Position numbers and translations under genes: made by a program. A stretch of DNA of 64,000 bases from Brachionus plicatilis (Eukaryota > Rotifera > Eurotatoria > Ploima > Brachionidae). The notes under the pieces were generated by a model. The model was not told the DNA's origin. It saw only the letters and a program-made list of their open reading frames with translations, and did no database searches. Of the stretch, positions 1-12,800 are shown piece by piece. The DNA lies in the NCBI GenBank assembly GCA_010279815.1, contig QEOQ01000253.1, positions 1,345,896 to 1,409,895 of the forward strand, in the 5' to 3' direction. How positions within the stretch are numbered: the first letter of the stretch is position 1; every line of letters starts with the position of its first letter.

Positions 1-595
1 GACACAAATACTTTTAAAAAAAGAATAGATAAATTGCTCAATTTAAACTGACAGTTATCTATATTATCATTATTTATACAAATCAAAAAGAAAACCAATC
101 TATAAAACCGTCAAACAATAGCGCCACAGGCTGTCATAGCAGGGCGTTTACTGACACTACTGCTTGGGATACAACCATCCCTACAGCTCATATACTACTA
201 CTACTACTAAGTACCAAGCATTTTTTATAATTTTTTGATCACGTCTAAGGTGAAAATTTAGAATAAATTCAGTATTTAAATTTAAAAAAACTAGATAAGT
301 CACAAGTCTTAAAAAAGCCCAAGTCCGGACTTGAACTTAAATTTTAAAGACTTTTAAAGACTTCGTCCTTGCTTCATCGTCTCAAAAGTTTTTATTTCTT
401 AAAAAATTTTAATTATTTTTAAATTGTTAGTTAAAGTATCAAAAATGACAAAACTTAAAAATTTTATTAAAATTTATACAAATATACAAATTAAAATCTT
501 GTTTTTTACGTTAAGTTAATATCAAAACTTTCAAAATAACTAATACTTTATGATATAGAAAAAAAAAAACATATCAACAAACTTAACAAATAAGT
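1..595. other. AT-rich intergenic, no gene seen
   Basis: No open frame of note. A short CTA/ACT microsatellite tract sits near 195-210, after a stretch of more balanced composition (120-190) that may be the 3' end of an old retroelement. Positions about 296-372 hold AAGTC/GACTT-rich sequence like the interior of the hAT-type MITEs found elsewhere in the window. Confidence 0.5.
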
Positions 596-1393
596 TCAAA
601 ATTCCATGGACTCTTCATCAATTTGAATTTCTACTTTACCCAAAGAATGGTTTTCCAATTCGGTTATGTTATATCTAGAGCAATTTTTGTCTAAAAAACA
701 ATCAAAATTTTTGTAATCATCCTCGTGCTCGACTAGATAAAAATTGGACAAAGCTTTTGCATTAGATTTCGAGTTTTTGACTAAATTATCACTCAAGCAA
801 ACTTCTTCAATAAACGGTTTGTTGCGATTCAGATGGGTTTCTTCATTTGGCTCCTCGACATCATATTCTTCAGACTGAGGTATGTTAGGTATCCATGGAA
901 TGATTTGCAGATCGTTTGAGTTGGGGTAAAAATCGGCATCAGACTTAAGTCTAGTCATCAAATCATCTTCACTGTTGAGCTCTTGCAGTTTGGTTTTTAA
1001 GGCATCCGAAAACACAAAACTATTGTCGCACTCACTTGACACTTCTTCGTCACTGCTCAAATTAAATTCACCGTTATCTTCTTCCTGCTCAATAGAACTT
1101 ATGGGACTATCCAGATTATCCATATCGACTTCAATTTGGGAATTCGAATTGGAATTTTTTTTTTGGGTTATCAAAACCTTGTGACCATGTCTCACAATAT
1201 TTACGAAAGGAGATAGTGAAGCGTTGCTGTTGCAAGAGTTGGCTGAATCCGAACCATCATTGGATCCATCATCATCTTCGCTGTTTAAGTTATTTTCATA
1301 ATGTAGGTAGCGTTTTCGCTTGAGAGGACCGTGAAAATAGGGTCCCGTGTTGAACAAACTTTCATCAATGTTCATGTTTACTTTAAAGAACAT
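596..1393 (-). CDS. Acidic hypothetical protein, 265 aa, single exon
   Basis: This is an uninterrupted 265-residue frame, standing out from its AT-rich surroundings by near-coding composition. The protein is strongly acidic and Ser/Asn/Glu/Asp-rich. A short basic patch (GPLKRKR, about residues 22-28) follows the N-terminus, and a more ordered basic stretch (about 64-78, FVNIVRHGHKVLITQKK) is flanked by acidic low-complexity runs such as NSEDDDGSNDGSD. There is no signal peptide and no membrane segment. The first Met gives MFFKVNMNIDE; a second Met at residue 7 is an equally plausible start. I do not recognise the family. The composition and basic patches would suit a nuclear or regulatory protein, but that is inference. 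It is probably a real gene because the frame is long and non-repetitive for DNA this AT-rich, though it could be one exon of a longer gene. Confidence 0.6.
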   Translation of the reverse strand: MFFKVNMNIDESLFNTGPYFHGPLKRKRYLHYENNLNSEDDDGSNDGSDSANSCNSNASLSPFVNIVRHGHKVLITQKKNSNSNSQIEVDMDNLDSPISSIEQEEDNGEFNLSSDEEVSSECDNSFVFSDALKTKLQELNSEDDLMTRLKSDADFYPNSNDLQIIPWIPNIPQSEEYDVEEPNEETHLNRNKPFIEEVCLSDNLVKNSKSNAKALSNFYLVEHEDDYKNFDCFLDKNCSRYNITELENHSLGKVEIQIDEESMEF

Positions 1394-3679
1394 TTGGAAT
1401 ATGTTTATCAGTGCCTGAGAGAGATATGAACAATTTTCGTTCGTAAATTTAAAGTCATTAGATCTAATCTAATCATGGTATAAATAGATCAAAATTAAGA
1501 GATTGTTGAAGGTTCTAGATAAATCTAGACAGTTCTTATTCATGTGTTTTTTTTTTTCGACAAAGTGAAAATTAAATTTAAAAGCTTGTTGTCGAAATAT
1601 TCTAGAAACTAAATAAATTATTATAATTAAATATCTAATTGCATCATATAAAATTTAAAAGTATTTATAAACAAAAAGATCTAATTGAAAATTTACACGA
1701 GTTTTTTTGATCTGTAAGACAAAGCTAAAGGTGATCAAAAATCAGTGTGAAGTATAGAAATGCCAAAAAATTAAAAATCTAATTTGTTAATAAAAAATAG
1801 TTGAACTAATTTCAAATTCTAGATAAATTTTTTTATCTCCCAAAAGTAGTAATTATAATATATTTTGATTTATAATTTAAATTAATTTAAAATTACAATT
1901 AATTGAGAGAGGGTGGAATTTACAAAAAAATTAGACTTTAAATTTTTCTGGTTTAATTACCTACTTAGGTAAAAAAATTTATCATAATGTTTAAAATTTT
2001 ACACTGAATTATAAAATAAATATTTTCCATAAAAAAATTTGATCGTGAGAAATTTAATATGTTTTGAAAGAATTTTTTTTTAAATATTTAAATTAAAAAA
2101 ATTCTATAGTGATGGAAAAAATTTGAAACATAAGAAATCAAGATAAGTAAAGTTAAAACTAGTTTAATTTCTTAATTTTTGTATACTAGTTTTATTGATT
2201 TATAACAGATGAATTTAGTAAACATGTTTGTAAGCTAATTGATTTTTTAACAAAGATTCTAAAATTATTTTTTTTATTTATTCACTTAATTAAGAATGAA
2301 AACTGGCTATAATTTTCAGATAAAGCTTTCAAATCAGGACTTTAATAATGCTTTTAAATTATTGATTTTCTTAAATAAAAGACAACCATATACTCTTGCC
2401 AGTAAAAACACTCTAACACTCTGGAAAATTTAAAATTGATGTTTTTGAATTTTCCCTAAATATTTTCGTAGCACATAAATTAGCATTTGTTTTGGAAAAA
2501 AACATGGTATTTATAAATTTTATTTTAGCATTTAAGCATAATAATGTAATACCTTTAATTAATTGCTCTGAGAATAGCTTTTTAATTTTTGAAATTACAT
2601 TTATTTAAAGTTTACTGTTTTTACTTAATTTTTAATCAATTTTCCTTCTTTTAATTTGAAGAATCATTGAAAATTTTCCTTAATTAAAATTTATTGATAA
2701 ATGTTTCGTTTGTAATCTCATGCTAAGACTTAGACTAACATTTCGAAGAATAAGAGTATGTTTTTGAACAAAAGTTACAAAATCCAAAAAATGAAATAAA
2801 GATGTATTTTAAATAAAAATAAAAAAAACTAATTTTAATAGGGAAAACTAGTATAAGTGTCTAGCCAAACCAAAGCCTTAATCAGTAATGACTAAATAGA
2901 CTTGGAATCAATACAATCTAAACTTACAAGTTATTCTTTATAGTCATGTTTTAATTTTTTTTTAAATAGTTATTTATATACTAAATTAGATTTCCCTGAA
3001 AATGCATATTTTACTTTAAAAATTTTAGAGTAAAACATATGAGTTAATATCAGTTAATTAAGAAATTTAATTTGTCTATTGCTGGTTAATAAAAAATTTT
3101 GTCAGGAAAAATTTATATATTATTTTGAAAATTTTTGTTGATTCTGAATAGAAAATCGAATGGATTTGGTATCAGACAAAATTTCAAAGCAAGAAATATA
3201 TTAATAAAAGTACCTCAAATAATATTAAAACAAAAAAACATATAATTAATCTTTAATTAATTTGAATGAATTTTTATCTAATTTCAAAATCAAAAATAAG
3301 TTTATATTTCAATGATTAAAATTTTTAAAAATTTGATTTGACTTAATATTTTTCTTAAAGTTTATGCATCAGTGCATTTAATTTACATCAAAATAAAATC
3401 CAAAAAAAAAATTAACTAAATAAATGCTTAGATTTAAAATTTTTTCAAATTTAAAATTGTCATTGAGAAATTTTCGCCTTAGAAAAGAGTGACGAAATAA
3501 AACGAATATTTTGAGCAATTATTTGAAAATTTTCTAAAATAAAAGAAATCTAAAATATTAAAAATTTAAATTTGCATCATAAATAAACATTATTTCTGCA
3601 TTTTTATTTTTTAAATTTTACTTTATATTAAAAGCAATTTCACGTGTAACATTTTAAATTTGAAAAATTGTTTACCAAA
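1394..3679. other. AT-rich intergenic, nothing identified
   Basis: Roughly 2.3 kb of very AT-rich sequence between the divergently oriented orphan gene (-) and the arginyl-tRNA synthetase gene (+). I see no exon-like open frame, RNA gene or clear repeat. It presumably contains both promoters. Confidence 0.5.
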
Positions 3680-5781
3680 ATGGATTATTCTAGTTTAAAA
3701 TCAAAACTCGATCAGCAAGTACCGAAATTTAGCCTTAAAAAAATTAAAATTAAATAAAAAAATCTCTTTTTAAGAACAAACTAATCGAGTCTTTGGAAAA
3801 AGAGCTAACTGACTTGGATCAACAACGAGACAAACTTAAGCCTAATGAACAGCTAGCTAAACTTTTAACCGAGCGTGAAAAATTATCTTTTCGAATTAAA
3901 ATTTTAAAAAGAAGTATCCAAGAAGAATTGTCCAAGCCAAAATCAAGCTCAGCAATGACAAGCTCAAATTCAGCCAGAAAATTAACTTCCAAGGCGCTTC
4001 CTCCCACCGAAAGCAAAAACAAATATTCGACTAGTATCACGGACACTCTGTACAGTTTGTTCGACAAAGCCATCCAGGCTGAGTTCTCCGACATCGCTGA
4101 GGCAAGTGTGGTCATAACTGGCAGCAATGTGGCCGATTACCAATGCAACTCGGCAATGGCTATTTGTCAAGCATTGAAAACAAAAGGCCAAAAAGTGAAT
4201 CCAAATCAGGTGGCGCAAAAGATTGTGGCCAATATTGAAAAAAATGATCTGATTGAAAAAACCGAGGTCAGTGGTCCTGGCTTCATCAACATTTACCTAT
4301 CGAAAAATTTCTGTCAGACCGAGCTGAAAAAATTGGTCATGTGCGGCGCTCAAGCACCGTTCATAGGCGAAAAAAAGCGAATTGTAATCGATTTCTCGTC
4401 GCCAAATATTGCCAAAGAAATGCATGTTGGACATTTGCGTTCAACAATCATTGGCGAGAGCATATCTCGTCTGTTTGAATATTTTGGCCACGATGTGCTC
4501 CGATTGAACCACTTGGGCGACTGGGGCACCCAATTCGGCATGCTAATCGCTCATCTAAAAGACAAATTTCCCAACTATTCCCAAGAAATGGCTCCGATCG
4601 GAGACTTGCAGGCTTTTTACAAAGAATCGAAGAAACGCTTTGACGAAGATGAACAGTTCAAGAAGCGCGCCTATGAATGTGTGGTAAAACTGCAAAGCTA
4701 TGACCCGGAAATAATCATGGGATGGAAGTTGATATGCGATGTATCGCGCAAAGAATTCGAGCATATTTATGAAGAATTGGGAATTAGCTTGATAGAACGT
4801 GGTGAATCGTTCTACCAAAATTTGATGAAAGAAGTAGTGGCCGATTTTGAAAAAGAAAATTTGGTCACAGTTGAAGATGGCCGTAAACTAGTCTTTCCGC
4901 CAGGCGTGTCGATTCCTTTGACAATTGTAAAGTCAGATGGTGGATACACATATGACACTTCGGATCTGGCAGCTCTGAAAAATCGCCTCTTTGCTGAAAA
5001 GGGCGACGTTCTGTTGTATGTAATAGATGCTGGTCAATCTGTGCACATGCAGGGAATATTCTCGGCAGGAAAACAAATTGGATGGATCAAGCCGTGCCAC
5101 CGGATCGAACATGTTGAGTTTGGAGTTGTTCTTGGTGAGGACAAGAAAAAGTTCAAGACCCGATCTGGCGACACTGTTAGGCTAAAGGACTTGCTGGATG
5201 AGGGTTTGACTCGGGCCTTGGCTAAATTGAAGGAAAAAGAAAGAGAAAAAGTGCTCAGTGGTGAGGAATTGGTTGCGGCACAAAAGGCCGTGGCTTATGG
5301 ATGCATCAAATATGCTGATTTGTCTCACAATAGGACAAAAGAATACATATTTTCATTTGAAAAAATGCTGGAAGACAAAGGAAACACTGCTGTTTACATG
5401 TTGTATGCGTATACTAGAATACGTTCCATATCACGTAACGCTGGTGTTAGCAGTCAGCAGCTAAAAGAGTATGTGGCAAGCAATTCAATAAGTTTAGATG
5501 ATCCAAAAGAGTGGAAATTGGCCAAGCAAATTCTAAAATTTCCAGAAATTTTAATCAAAACTTTGAACGATTTATTAATTCATTCTATTTGTGATTATAT
5601 GTACGAGTTGGCCACTGTGTTCACTGAATTTTATGATAGTTGCTATTGCATTGAAAAAGATAGGCAAACAGGTGAAATAAAATCGGTAAATATGAGTAGG
5701 TTAGTTCTATGCGATTCAACAGCTAGTGTTATGGCAGCTTGCTTCAATTTGCTCGGTTTGAAAACTTTAGAAAAAATGTAA
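3680..5781 (+). CDS. RARS1: Arginyl-tRNA synthetase, cytosolic (two exons)
   Basis: Class I aminoacyl-tRNA synthetase that charges tRNA-Arg in the cytosol. Two exons: 3680-3718 (13 codons, start [13 protein letters not shown] with an ATG in good context, ccaaaATGG) and 3775-5781, joined in phase 0 across a 56-bp GT-AG intron. The product is 681 residues, close to the roughly 660 of the vertebrate enzyme. The N-terminal ~70 residues are a charged coiled-coil like the leucine-zipper extension that docks metazoan ArgRS in the multi-synthetase complex. An ArgRS N-terminal (Add-1) domain follows. The HIGH signature is HVGH at residues 230-233 ([18 protein letters not shown]), followed by [19 protein letters not shown] and the degenerate KMSK region [13 protein letters not shown] are also present. 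The last ~130 residues are the DALR anticodon-binding domain, ending in the family-typical LGLKTLEKM. No defects are seen; this looks like a functional housekeeping gene. Confidence 0.97.
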
Positions 5782-5807
5782 TTTCTTTTTTCAATTTAAA
5801 AGATCGG

Positions 5808-5813
5808 AATAAA
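5808..5813 (+). promoter_or_regulatory. Polyadenylation signal AATAAA for RARS
   Basis: A canonical AATAAA lies 27 bases after the arginyl-tRNA synthetase stop codon and implies a very short 3' UTR. Confidence 0.6.
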
Positions 5814-8800
5814 ATTTTAAAAGAAAAAACAAAAATTTCTATTTCATTTATTTATTAAGCTATAACACTCAATGTGTCAGATTAAATGTTTTTGTTTTTC
5901 AAAAGTCAAAGTCTGACTTTAAAATTTGGGATCAAACTTTCATTGAATACAAGAATTAAAAAAAAATTATTTAAAATAAATAAAATTGTTTTCACAGAAT
6001 AAAATTAATTGAGGTTTAGTTTATTATAAGCAAAAATGTTCTTTTTCCCACATTTCTTAAAAACGGTTTCCACTGTATTTCACAAAACTGAAAGCTTTAT
6101 TTGAAAATGAATTCTTCTAAAATATTATCATTTTTACAGAGTTGTTTAAAAGTCACAAATCTTTAATCAAGTCCGAACTTTGACTTGCCTTAAGACGACT
6201 TATAAGCCATTCTACATTCTTACCATCTTTGCTGATTAGTAGCATTTGCCAAACACCTTTACATCGCTTTTGTAATTTTTATTAAAAACTGCTTTCATCT
6301 CTAATAATGAACCCGAAAATAAAACTTTACAATGTACCACGAAAACATACTCGAAGAAACAAAAGTATCATCATCGATAACAAACTTACCTGGTTCGGCC
6401 AAACCAAAAGCTCAATCTATAAAGCATTTAAGTCTTTAGGCATGTTATGTCACTCCTTTTGCTGCTGGATCCTTTAGATTTTCAGAATACTTTACAACAC
6501 ATTGGTCTGCCCACATCTCGAATAAAATGCCTTTCTTTGGAAGCCATCTGATAATTATTATTCATTTTTTTTTCGATTTCGACCAGCTCAAATCGAGCTA
6601 GAAGTCTAGATGAGCAGATCTTTCTATTTTATTATTTTTTATTTCTGGTTTATTTTTTCGTCATTTAATAAACCCCCATTTAATGAAAATTCTAATATTT
6701 TTAAGTAAAAGACTTAGCTATATTTTTAAATGTTTTAATTTTTAAAATTTTTAGCTTTTTTAATGTAAGTTATTTGCTTACTTTTATTAATCAAAAATTG
6801 AAAAAATTAAATTAAATATATTACATCAAATAAAGATGAGAGCAAATGTTAATAATATGATAAGAGATTTATTTATTTATGAAAAAGGATATTTCATAAA
6901 AAATTAAGTGGAATATAATCAAATAATCAAGAGAAAAAATTTCTTTTAATGATAAATTTATGAAAAAATACACCATCTGTATAAAGCAATCAAAAATAGT
7001 CTTTCAGTTTTAAGTTTGATGCAATATTATCATTTTTTAATTTCAATATCAAACAAGCTGATAAACGAAATATCAAATGCGTGCTATTATTATCGATTTG
7101 TGAAAATTTAGTTTTTTCATCTTCACATTTATGATAATCACATTTTTTTTATTTAAAAAACTTTTTGTGCAAAATTTTATTTTTGAATTTTAGTAAAACT
7201 CAAAAATAAAATTTTTTAAATAAGAAAAAAAATTTCATAAAACTTAATAATTTAAAATGATGCTTCAATAGCTGCACTAAAATCCTTAAATGACCAAATT
7301 AAAAATCGAAGAAAAAATCCTGAAAATTTTTTATGTTCTAAATGGTAATCATGAAATTTTATAATTGTCATTTAAAAAAAAATTAATGATCAATTTTCTA
7401 ATGAAAAGAATCAATTTATAGAGTTTAATAAAATTAACTTTTCTTAATTTTTTAATGTAAATAATTAGAATAATAAAATTTATTAGTCAGATTTATTTAG
7501 AATAATATATATTCTAAAAATTTAGTTATAATAATTATGTTTTTAACATCTGCTTGTTTTTTTAAAGCAATTTACTGTTCTAAATATTATTATTATTATC
7601 TAAAAAATAAATTAGACAAATTCAAAAAATAAATCTTTGAAATGTTTGCTTTTATTGGTTAAATGATTAATCTTTTTCATAATTGATTTGGCTTTTTCAA
7701 CTCAACTCTTTCATCTATTTATAATTAATTTTATTTTAAATACATAATAAAATTAGACCCTCAATTAAGATTCTTAAATTATTTATTTAAAAAAATTAAT
7801 ATTGGTATTTTGCAGTGTCTTTTATAAAATCAATAATTTAAAAAACTTCAACCAAAATGAACTATTTTATTTAAATAATTTTGCTTAAAAAATCCTATAT
7901 TTTTGAATTTTTTCATTAAGCCATATGTCACTTAGCCAAGACACTCTAGAAATTTGATCGATTGACGCAATTTATTTAAATTAATCTTGATTCAAAATAA
8001 AATTTTTCCTTTGAAAGCTGCATGATGCAATTAATCAAATTTTAATCTATACTATTAAGGTATTCTCATTTTGATCTGAAAGCCAAGTTAATTGAAACTT
8101 TAAATAGAAACCCTTTAAGTCTATTAGATCTTTTTTCTCTTATTTCTAAGATTGCCAAAAAAATCTGAAAATTATTTTCTAAATTTTTTTTAAGGTGAAA
8201 AATAAATTTTTTATTGGTACTATTTTTGTCGACATTTCTTGTTCCATTCTGGTTGAATTTTATTTTTATAAAATTTTCTAAGACTTATAATTAATATTTA
8301 AAAAAAAATAAATTTTGGTATTTTTACTTTATTTAGAATATATAAAAAAGATTTTTTATTGTGAAGAAAATTAATAATATTCATTTTTAGATTTTTGTAT
8401 CCTGGAAAAATTAATAATTTTTATCTAATTTGGTACTTACTAAAGCAAAAACGGTTCAGTATCAAATTGCAGGTATTGGGATGCAAAAACCAAATGAGTG
8501 TATGATTACATATTATAGCTATTTTTTTTCTAGTATTGATTGTAAAAACATATTTTAAAATTATAATTTCAGGATGCATGAAACTGCTTCTTATGGATTA
8601 CGAGCGAGAAGTTGTTTTAATTTATATGTGAGTATAAATGGAATTGCTGATTTGCTTAGTTGTTTTTTGTTGTATGAGAAGTGAAATTATCATAAAATAA
8701 AAAAGAACCCAAATCCTCTTGAATTTAATAATCATAAAAATAAATAAAATTTACAATCGAACTGAATAGTAATAGCTCTATTGCTCGCTCACTGGATTTT

Positions 8801-9810
8801 TCTCTTTTAGGCACTTAAAACTTTTCTTTTTCTACATCGCACTACCAACTTCGGATTCAATTCTGTATTAAATTATAATATTTTATATGTTTCTGATTTG
8901 ATTGATTAATAATTTTTATCTCTATCAGCTATCTCAAAATCCCAGAGCATAATTTCTATGTTGCTTTTACTCTCTTTTTCTAATTCGTGCTTTATTTGCA
9001 GACAAACGATTACCAAAAAGTAAAATTCTATATTTCTTCTTTTCAAGCCCCCAGTGAACAAAAGTATTCATAACAGCATAAACACTAAGAACTTCTCATA
9101 TCCTGCCTTCTAAGAGTTTCAGTTCTCAGCAAATGGTATTTAATATTTGCCAATCTGGATTAGTAAGTTCTTTACCTTTTGTGCAACAAAGATGGAACAT
9201 TTTCTGGTTTAAATCGTTCAGATTATGCAACCAAGTTGGCAGAAAATCCAATCCGATTCAGTAAAAATAAGATTCAAATTTATCAATAAAATTCTAGCTT
9301 TGAAAATTAAACATTTATTTATTTTTCTCAAATAATATTTCAACCAGTAATACAGAATAAATTATTAACTAATTAAGAAAATTGTTTTAGCTCGCAGTAA
9401 AAGTCAGAATAAAAAAAAAACAAATATTTTCATTATTGTTTCCGATTTTTGTTGCAACATCATTTTTTTGAAGAATTTATTTTTCGTCATTTTGAATGCA
9501 TCGTTTAATATTTAAACACATTAACCATTTCACTTTTTTCACTTCAAATTAAAATTAAAATTATTAATTTGGATTAATTAGATTTATTCCTTTTGTATTG
9601 CTATTCATTAACCCTTTTCAAAAGGCAATTTTTTAATTAGTTTTAATTTTAGATGCCTAGAATAAAATGCTCTAAAAAATAATTAAAATAAAGTTAAACT
9701 GTATGCATTTTTGTCAATATCGGTTATTGTTGATTAATTTAGCCGTAAGCTATAAATCGGTATCGAACAAAAATAAATGAGCCTGTTTATCAGTTAACAA
9801 AGATAAAAAA
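5814..9810. other. AT-rich intergenic between RARS and the calcium channel gene
   Basis: About 4 kb without a convincing gene. A lone left end of a hAT-type MITE (CAGAGTTGTTTAAAAGTCAC) sits near 6138, with AAGTC-rich sequence to about 6200. A possible LINE remnant lies at 6313-6477. A less AT-rich stretch (about 8760-9240) shows no coherent reading frame. The promoter and any 5' non-coding exons of the channel gene must lie here but cannot be placed. Confidence 0.5.
6313..6477 (+). mobile_element. Possible LINE reverse-transcriptase remnant
   Basis: A 54-codon frame includes IIIDNKLTWFGQTKSSIYKA followed by FKSLGMLCHS. This resembles the C-terminal part of non-LTR retrotransposon reverse transcriptases, where a G-x-x-L-D-x-K-L-T-W motif is followed by KA-x-x-x-L-G-x-L. 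It is short and isolated, with no flanking RT motifs, so the call is tentative. Confidence 0.3.
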
Positions 9811-12800
9811 ATGAATGCTACAAATGATAATAAAATGAGTAATGCCAACACTTGGAGTACGGTTATGGCGGCGGCAACAGTACGAAAGCGTAAAGCCAAC
9901 ATTGCGCCTGATCATCCGAAACGTGTCCTTTTTTGTTTAGACTTAACAAATCCCTTCCGAAAATTGTGTATTAAATTCGTAGAATGGAAGTAAGACAAAT
10001 TAGAGAAAAAATAAATTTAGTTAATGATTTTTTTAATTTAAGACCCTTTGAATATTTAATTTTAGTATCAATATTTTTAAACTGCGTCGCTCTTGCTGTT
10101 TACACACCATATCCAAACAAAGACAATGATAAAATTAACTCATTACTAGTAAGATTTTGTTTTTTTTATAATTAATAATTTTAAAAATTTCTGATTAGCA
10201 TGTACAATAAAATCATCTTATTTTACACGAAAAATTGAGAAAACTCTTTTATGTTTAAGACCTTTTATATTAATAGTATTAGATTCTGTCCTAATACTTA
10301 TACCTTATAATTTCTTGGACTTAGAAAAAAAGATATAGATTCTTAGGCTAAGAGCCTACCCCAGTTACACTTAATCTTATATATCATAAAATAAATGGCT
10401 TTGAGAAACAACTATATCATCGGTTTTACGAATCAATCCTTGATCCAGTAAAAACTATGCAAGAGAAAAATTAAATTTTAAAAACTTTACAAAATCACGG
10501 TTTAAAAATTACTTTTTGTATGAAACATTTTAATTTTTAAGCATCGCTGGAATTTAAATATTTTTTTAAAATTTTAAAACACCTTTAAATAATATCAAAA
10601 AAAATATTAGTGAATTTAAAGGCGTATTTTTTGATGGATTGGTGCTTGCATGACCCATGAGAGAACCTAATTCATTTGATTTAGGCAAAAATTATTAGGC
10701 CACTCTCACACTTAAACACTCTTACACTTATAGATTGTTATTACTATAATTTGTTAATCCTTCATTAGAATTTGTAGTTGGTGTCCAAAATTAAAAAACT
10801 GATAGTTTTAGAAGGTACATCAAAAGGCAACAATGTTGGTATCTTAACTAATCTTCCATACATTCTTTTGTATGGAAGATTAGTGAAGATAAATAATATA
10901 AGCCTTAAATATTTAAAAAGGGTTAAGATGGAAAAAAATTAAATATGAGATTTGATTCAAATGTTCAAGATTTTAACTAATACTGATAAATTTTACAGAT
11001 TTAATTATTTTAATTGTTAAGAACCAAGTTAGAGTAAACTATTTTAATTATTTTAAAAAAATAATGAAACAGCAACAGAGGCTAAATTTTGCTAGTGAAT
11101 TTTTGGGAAAACCTTTTATTAATATTTTTGCTAAAATTGATTGTTGGATGAGCAGCAATTGAGCAAACACTTGGCAAAGTATGCTTGACACAATACTCAT
11201 TTCAAGGATCCAATAAAATTTGTCTTCAAATAATAAAAAAGAGACTAGATAATTTTAATTTTTTATTTGTCTATTTAAGTCTATGTCAGAGACCGATTCT
11301 CCGACCACTTGCTCAGCTCCACTTAAAAATAGTGGCGCTGTATAAAGTTTTAAAAATAAATTTAATTATTGATTATTAAATTTATAAAAATTGTCAAACA
11401 AATTATTAATAATTCTAAATGAAAAAAAAACTTAAAAAATAAAAATACTTGAAAAAACATGTTCTATATTCTTAAATTTTTATTGTATCATTTTTTTCTC
11501 ATCTTTCTCATTTGCCATATTTCTATTCATTTTTCATGGGTATGAATAAAAAATTATTGAAATCATAAATTTATTTTTAAAAGAAAGCTAAATATTGAAT
11601 TAAATGATCCAGAACAAGAATTATTTAGCGAATGCGATGACAATAAAGACGAAGAAGCTCAGTAAAAGCTTAGGAAATGCTTAGAAAATTTATTTTACTA
11701 AAATAAATGAATTTTTGCTAGAAATTTAAATTTTTTAAATGATTGATAGAATCAAATAGAATTTCACTATTCACTAATTTCGGGAAATAATTTTTTTTGG
11801 TCAAAAGCTAAGACCAAATAGGAAAATAAGGCCAACGGCTGGAGTGCAGTTCAATTAGGTATTGTGAATTTCCAATACAAATTGAACAAAAATTCTTCAT
11901 TTTTTAATAAATTAAAATTAAAGTAAATGAAAAATATTAAAAAAAAATACTGCAACATAGTGCAACATACTTTGTTGCACCTTTTTTACCTAAAATAATT
12001 TTTCTTATGTAAAAAATGACAAAAAATAAAGAATCAATAAAATTTGAATAGATCATTGATTTGATTTACCTAAAAAAAGAAAATAAAAATTTCATTTTAA
12101 GAAAAAAGGTGCAACAAAGTATTTTGCACTATGTTGCAGTATTTTTTCTACTATTTTTCATTTAATTTAATTTTAATAAATCAAAAAATGAAGAATTTTT
12201 GTTCTATTTGTATTTGAAATTCACAATACCGTACAATTAGCCTTCTTCCTTTTTTTTAAGATATTTTTATTTAGAGAATTGGGTTAAATCTGAAATTTTG
12301 TTGTTGATTAAAATTATTGAAGTGTTAATCAGTCTTATGAGGCATGGTCACTAGCCTGTTGATTAACCTTGGAATTTAATTTTGAAAATTTAACAAAAAT
12401 GATTAAATCTTACCAAAGTAAATTCTGTTCATTTTAATAAAATCGAAATTGAAATTTTTCAGCTTTTTTTTAATTTATAATTTAGAACTTTTTGAATTTA
12501 ATTTAAATTTAAGGAATATGTTGAGTACTTTTTTTTGACAATATTCACCTGTGAATGTGTTCTAAAGATAATTGCATACGGTTTTGTACTACATCAAGGT
12601 GCTTATTTAAGAAACTATTGGAATCTACTTGATTTTGCAATTGTAATGATTGGGTAAACCTGATTTTTTGATTTATATTTAATTTAAAAACAAAAAAAAA
12701 AAAATTATTTTTTTTCCATTCAAGAATCTTGAGTGCTGTGACAGATATTTTGGATCAAAATTCACCAGAAAAAAACCTCAGTTTAGATTTAAAATCACTT

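Noticed and set aside
190..215. CTA microsatellite considered as a telomere- or centromere-type repeat
   Set aside because: Too short (a handful of units) and isolated; more likely a retroelement tail.
10848..10883. 13-bp perfect stem with 10-nt loop (CTAATCTTCCATA) in Cav1 intron 2, considered as a terminator or small RNA
   Set aside because: Isolated short hairpins are expected in AT-rich DNA; no conserved RNA features or repeat copies were seen.
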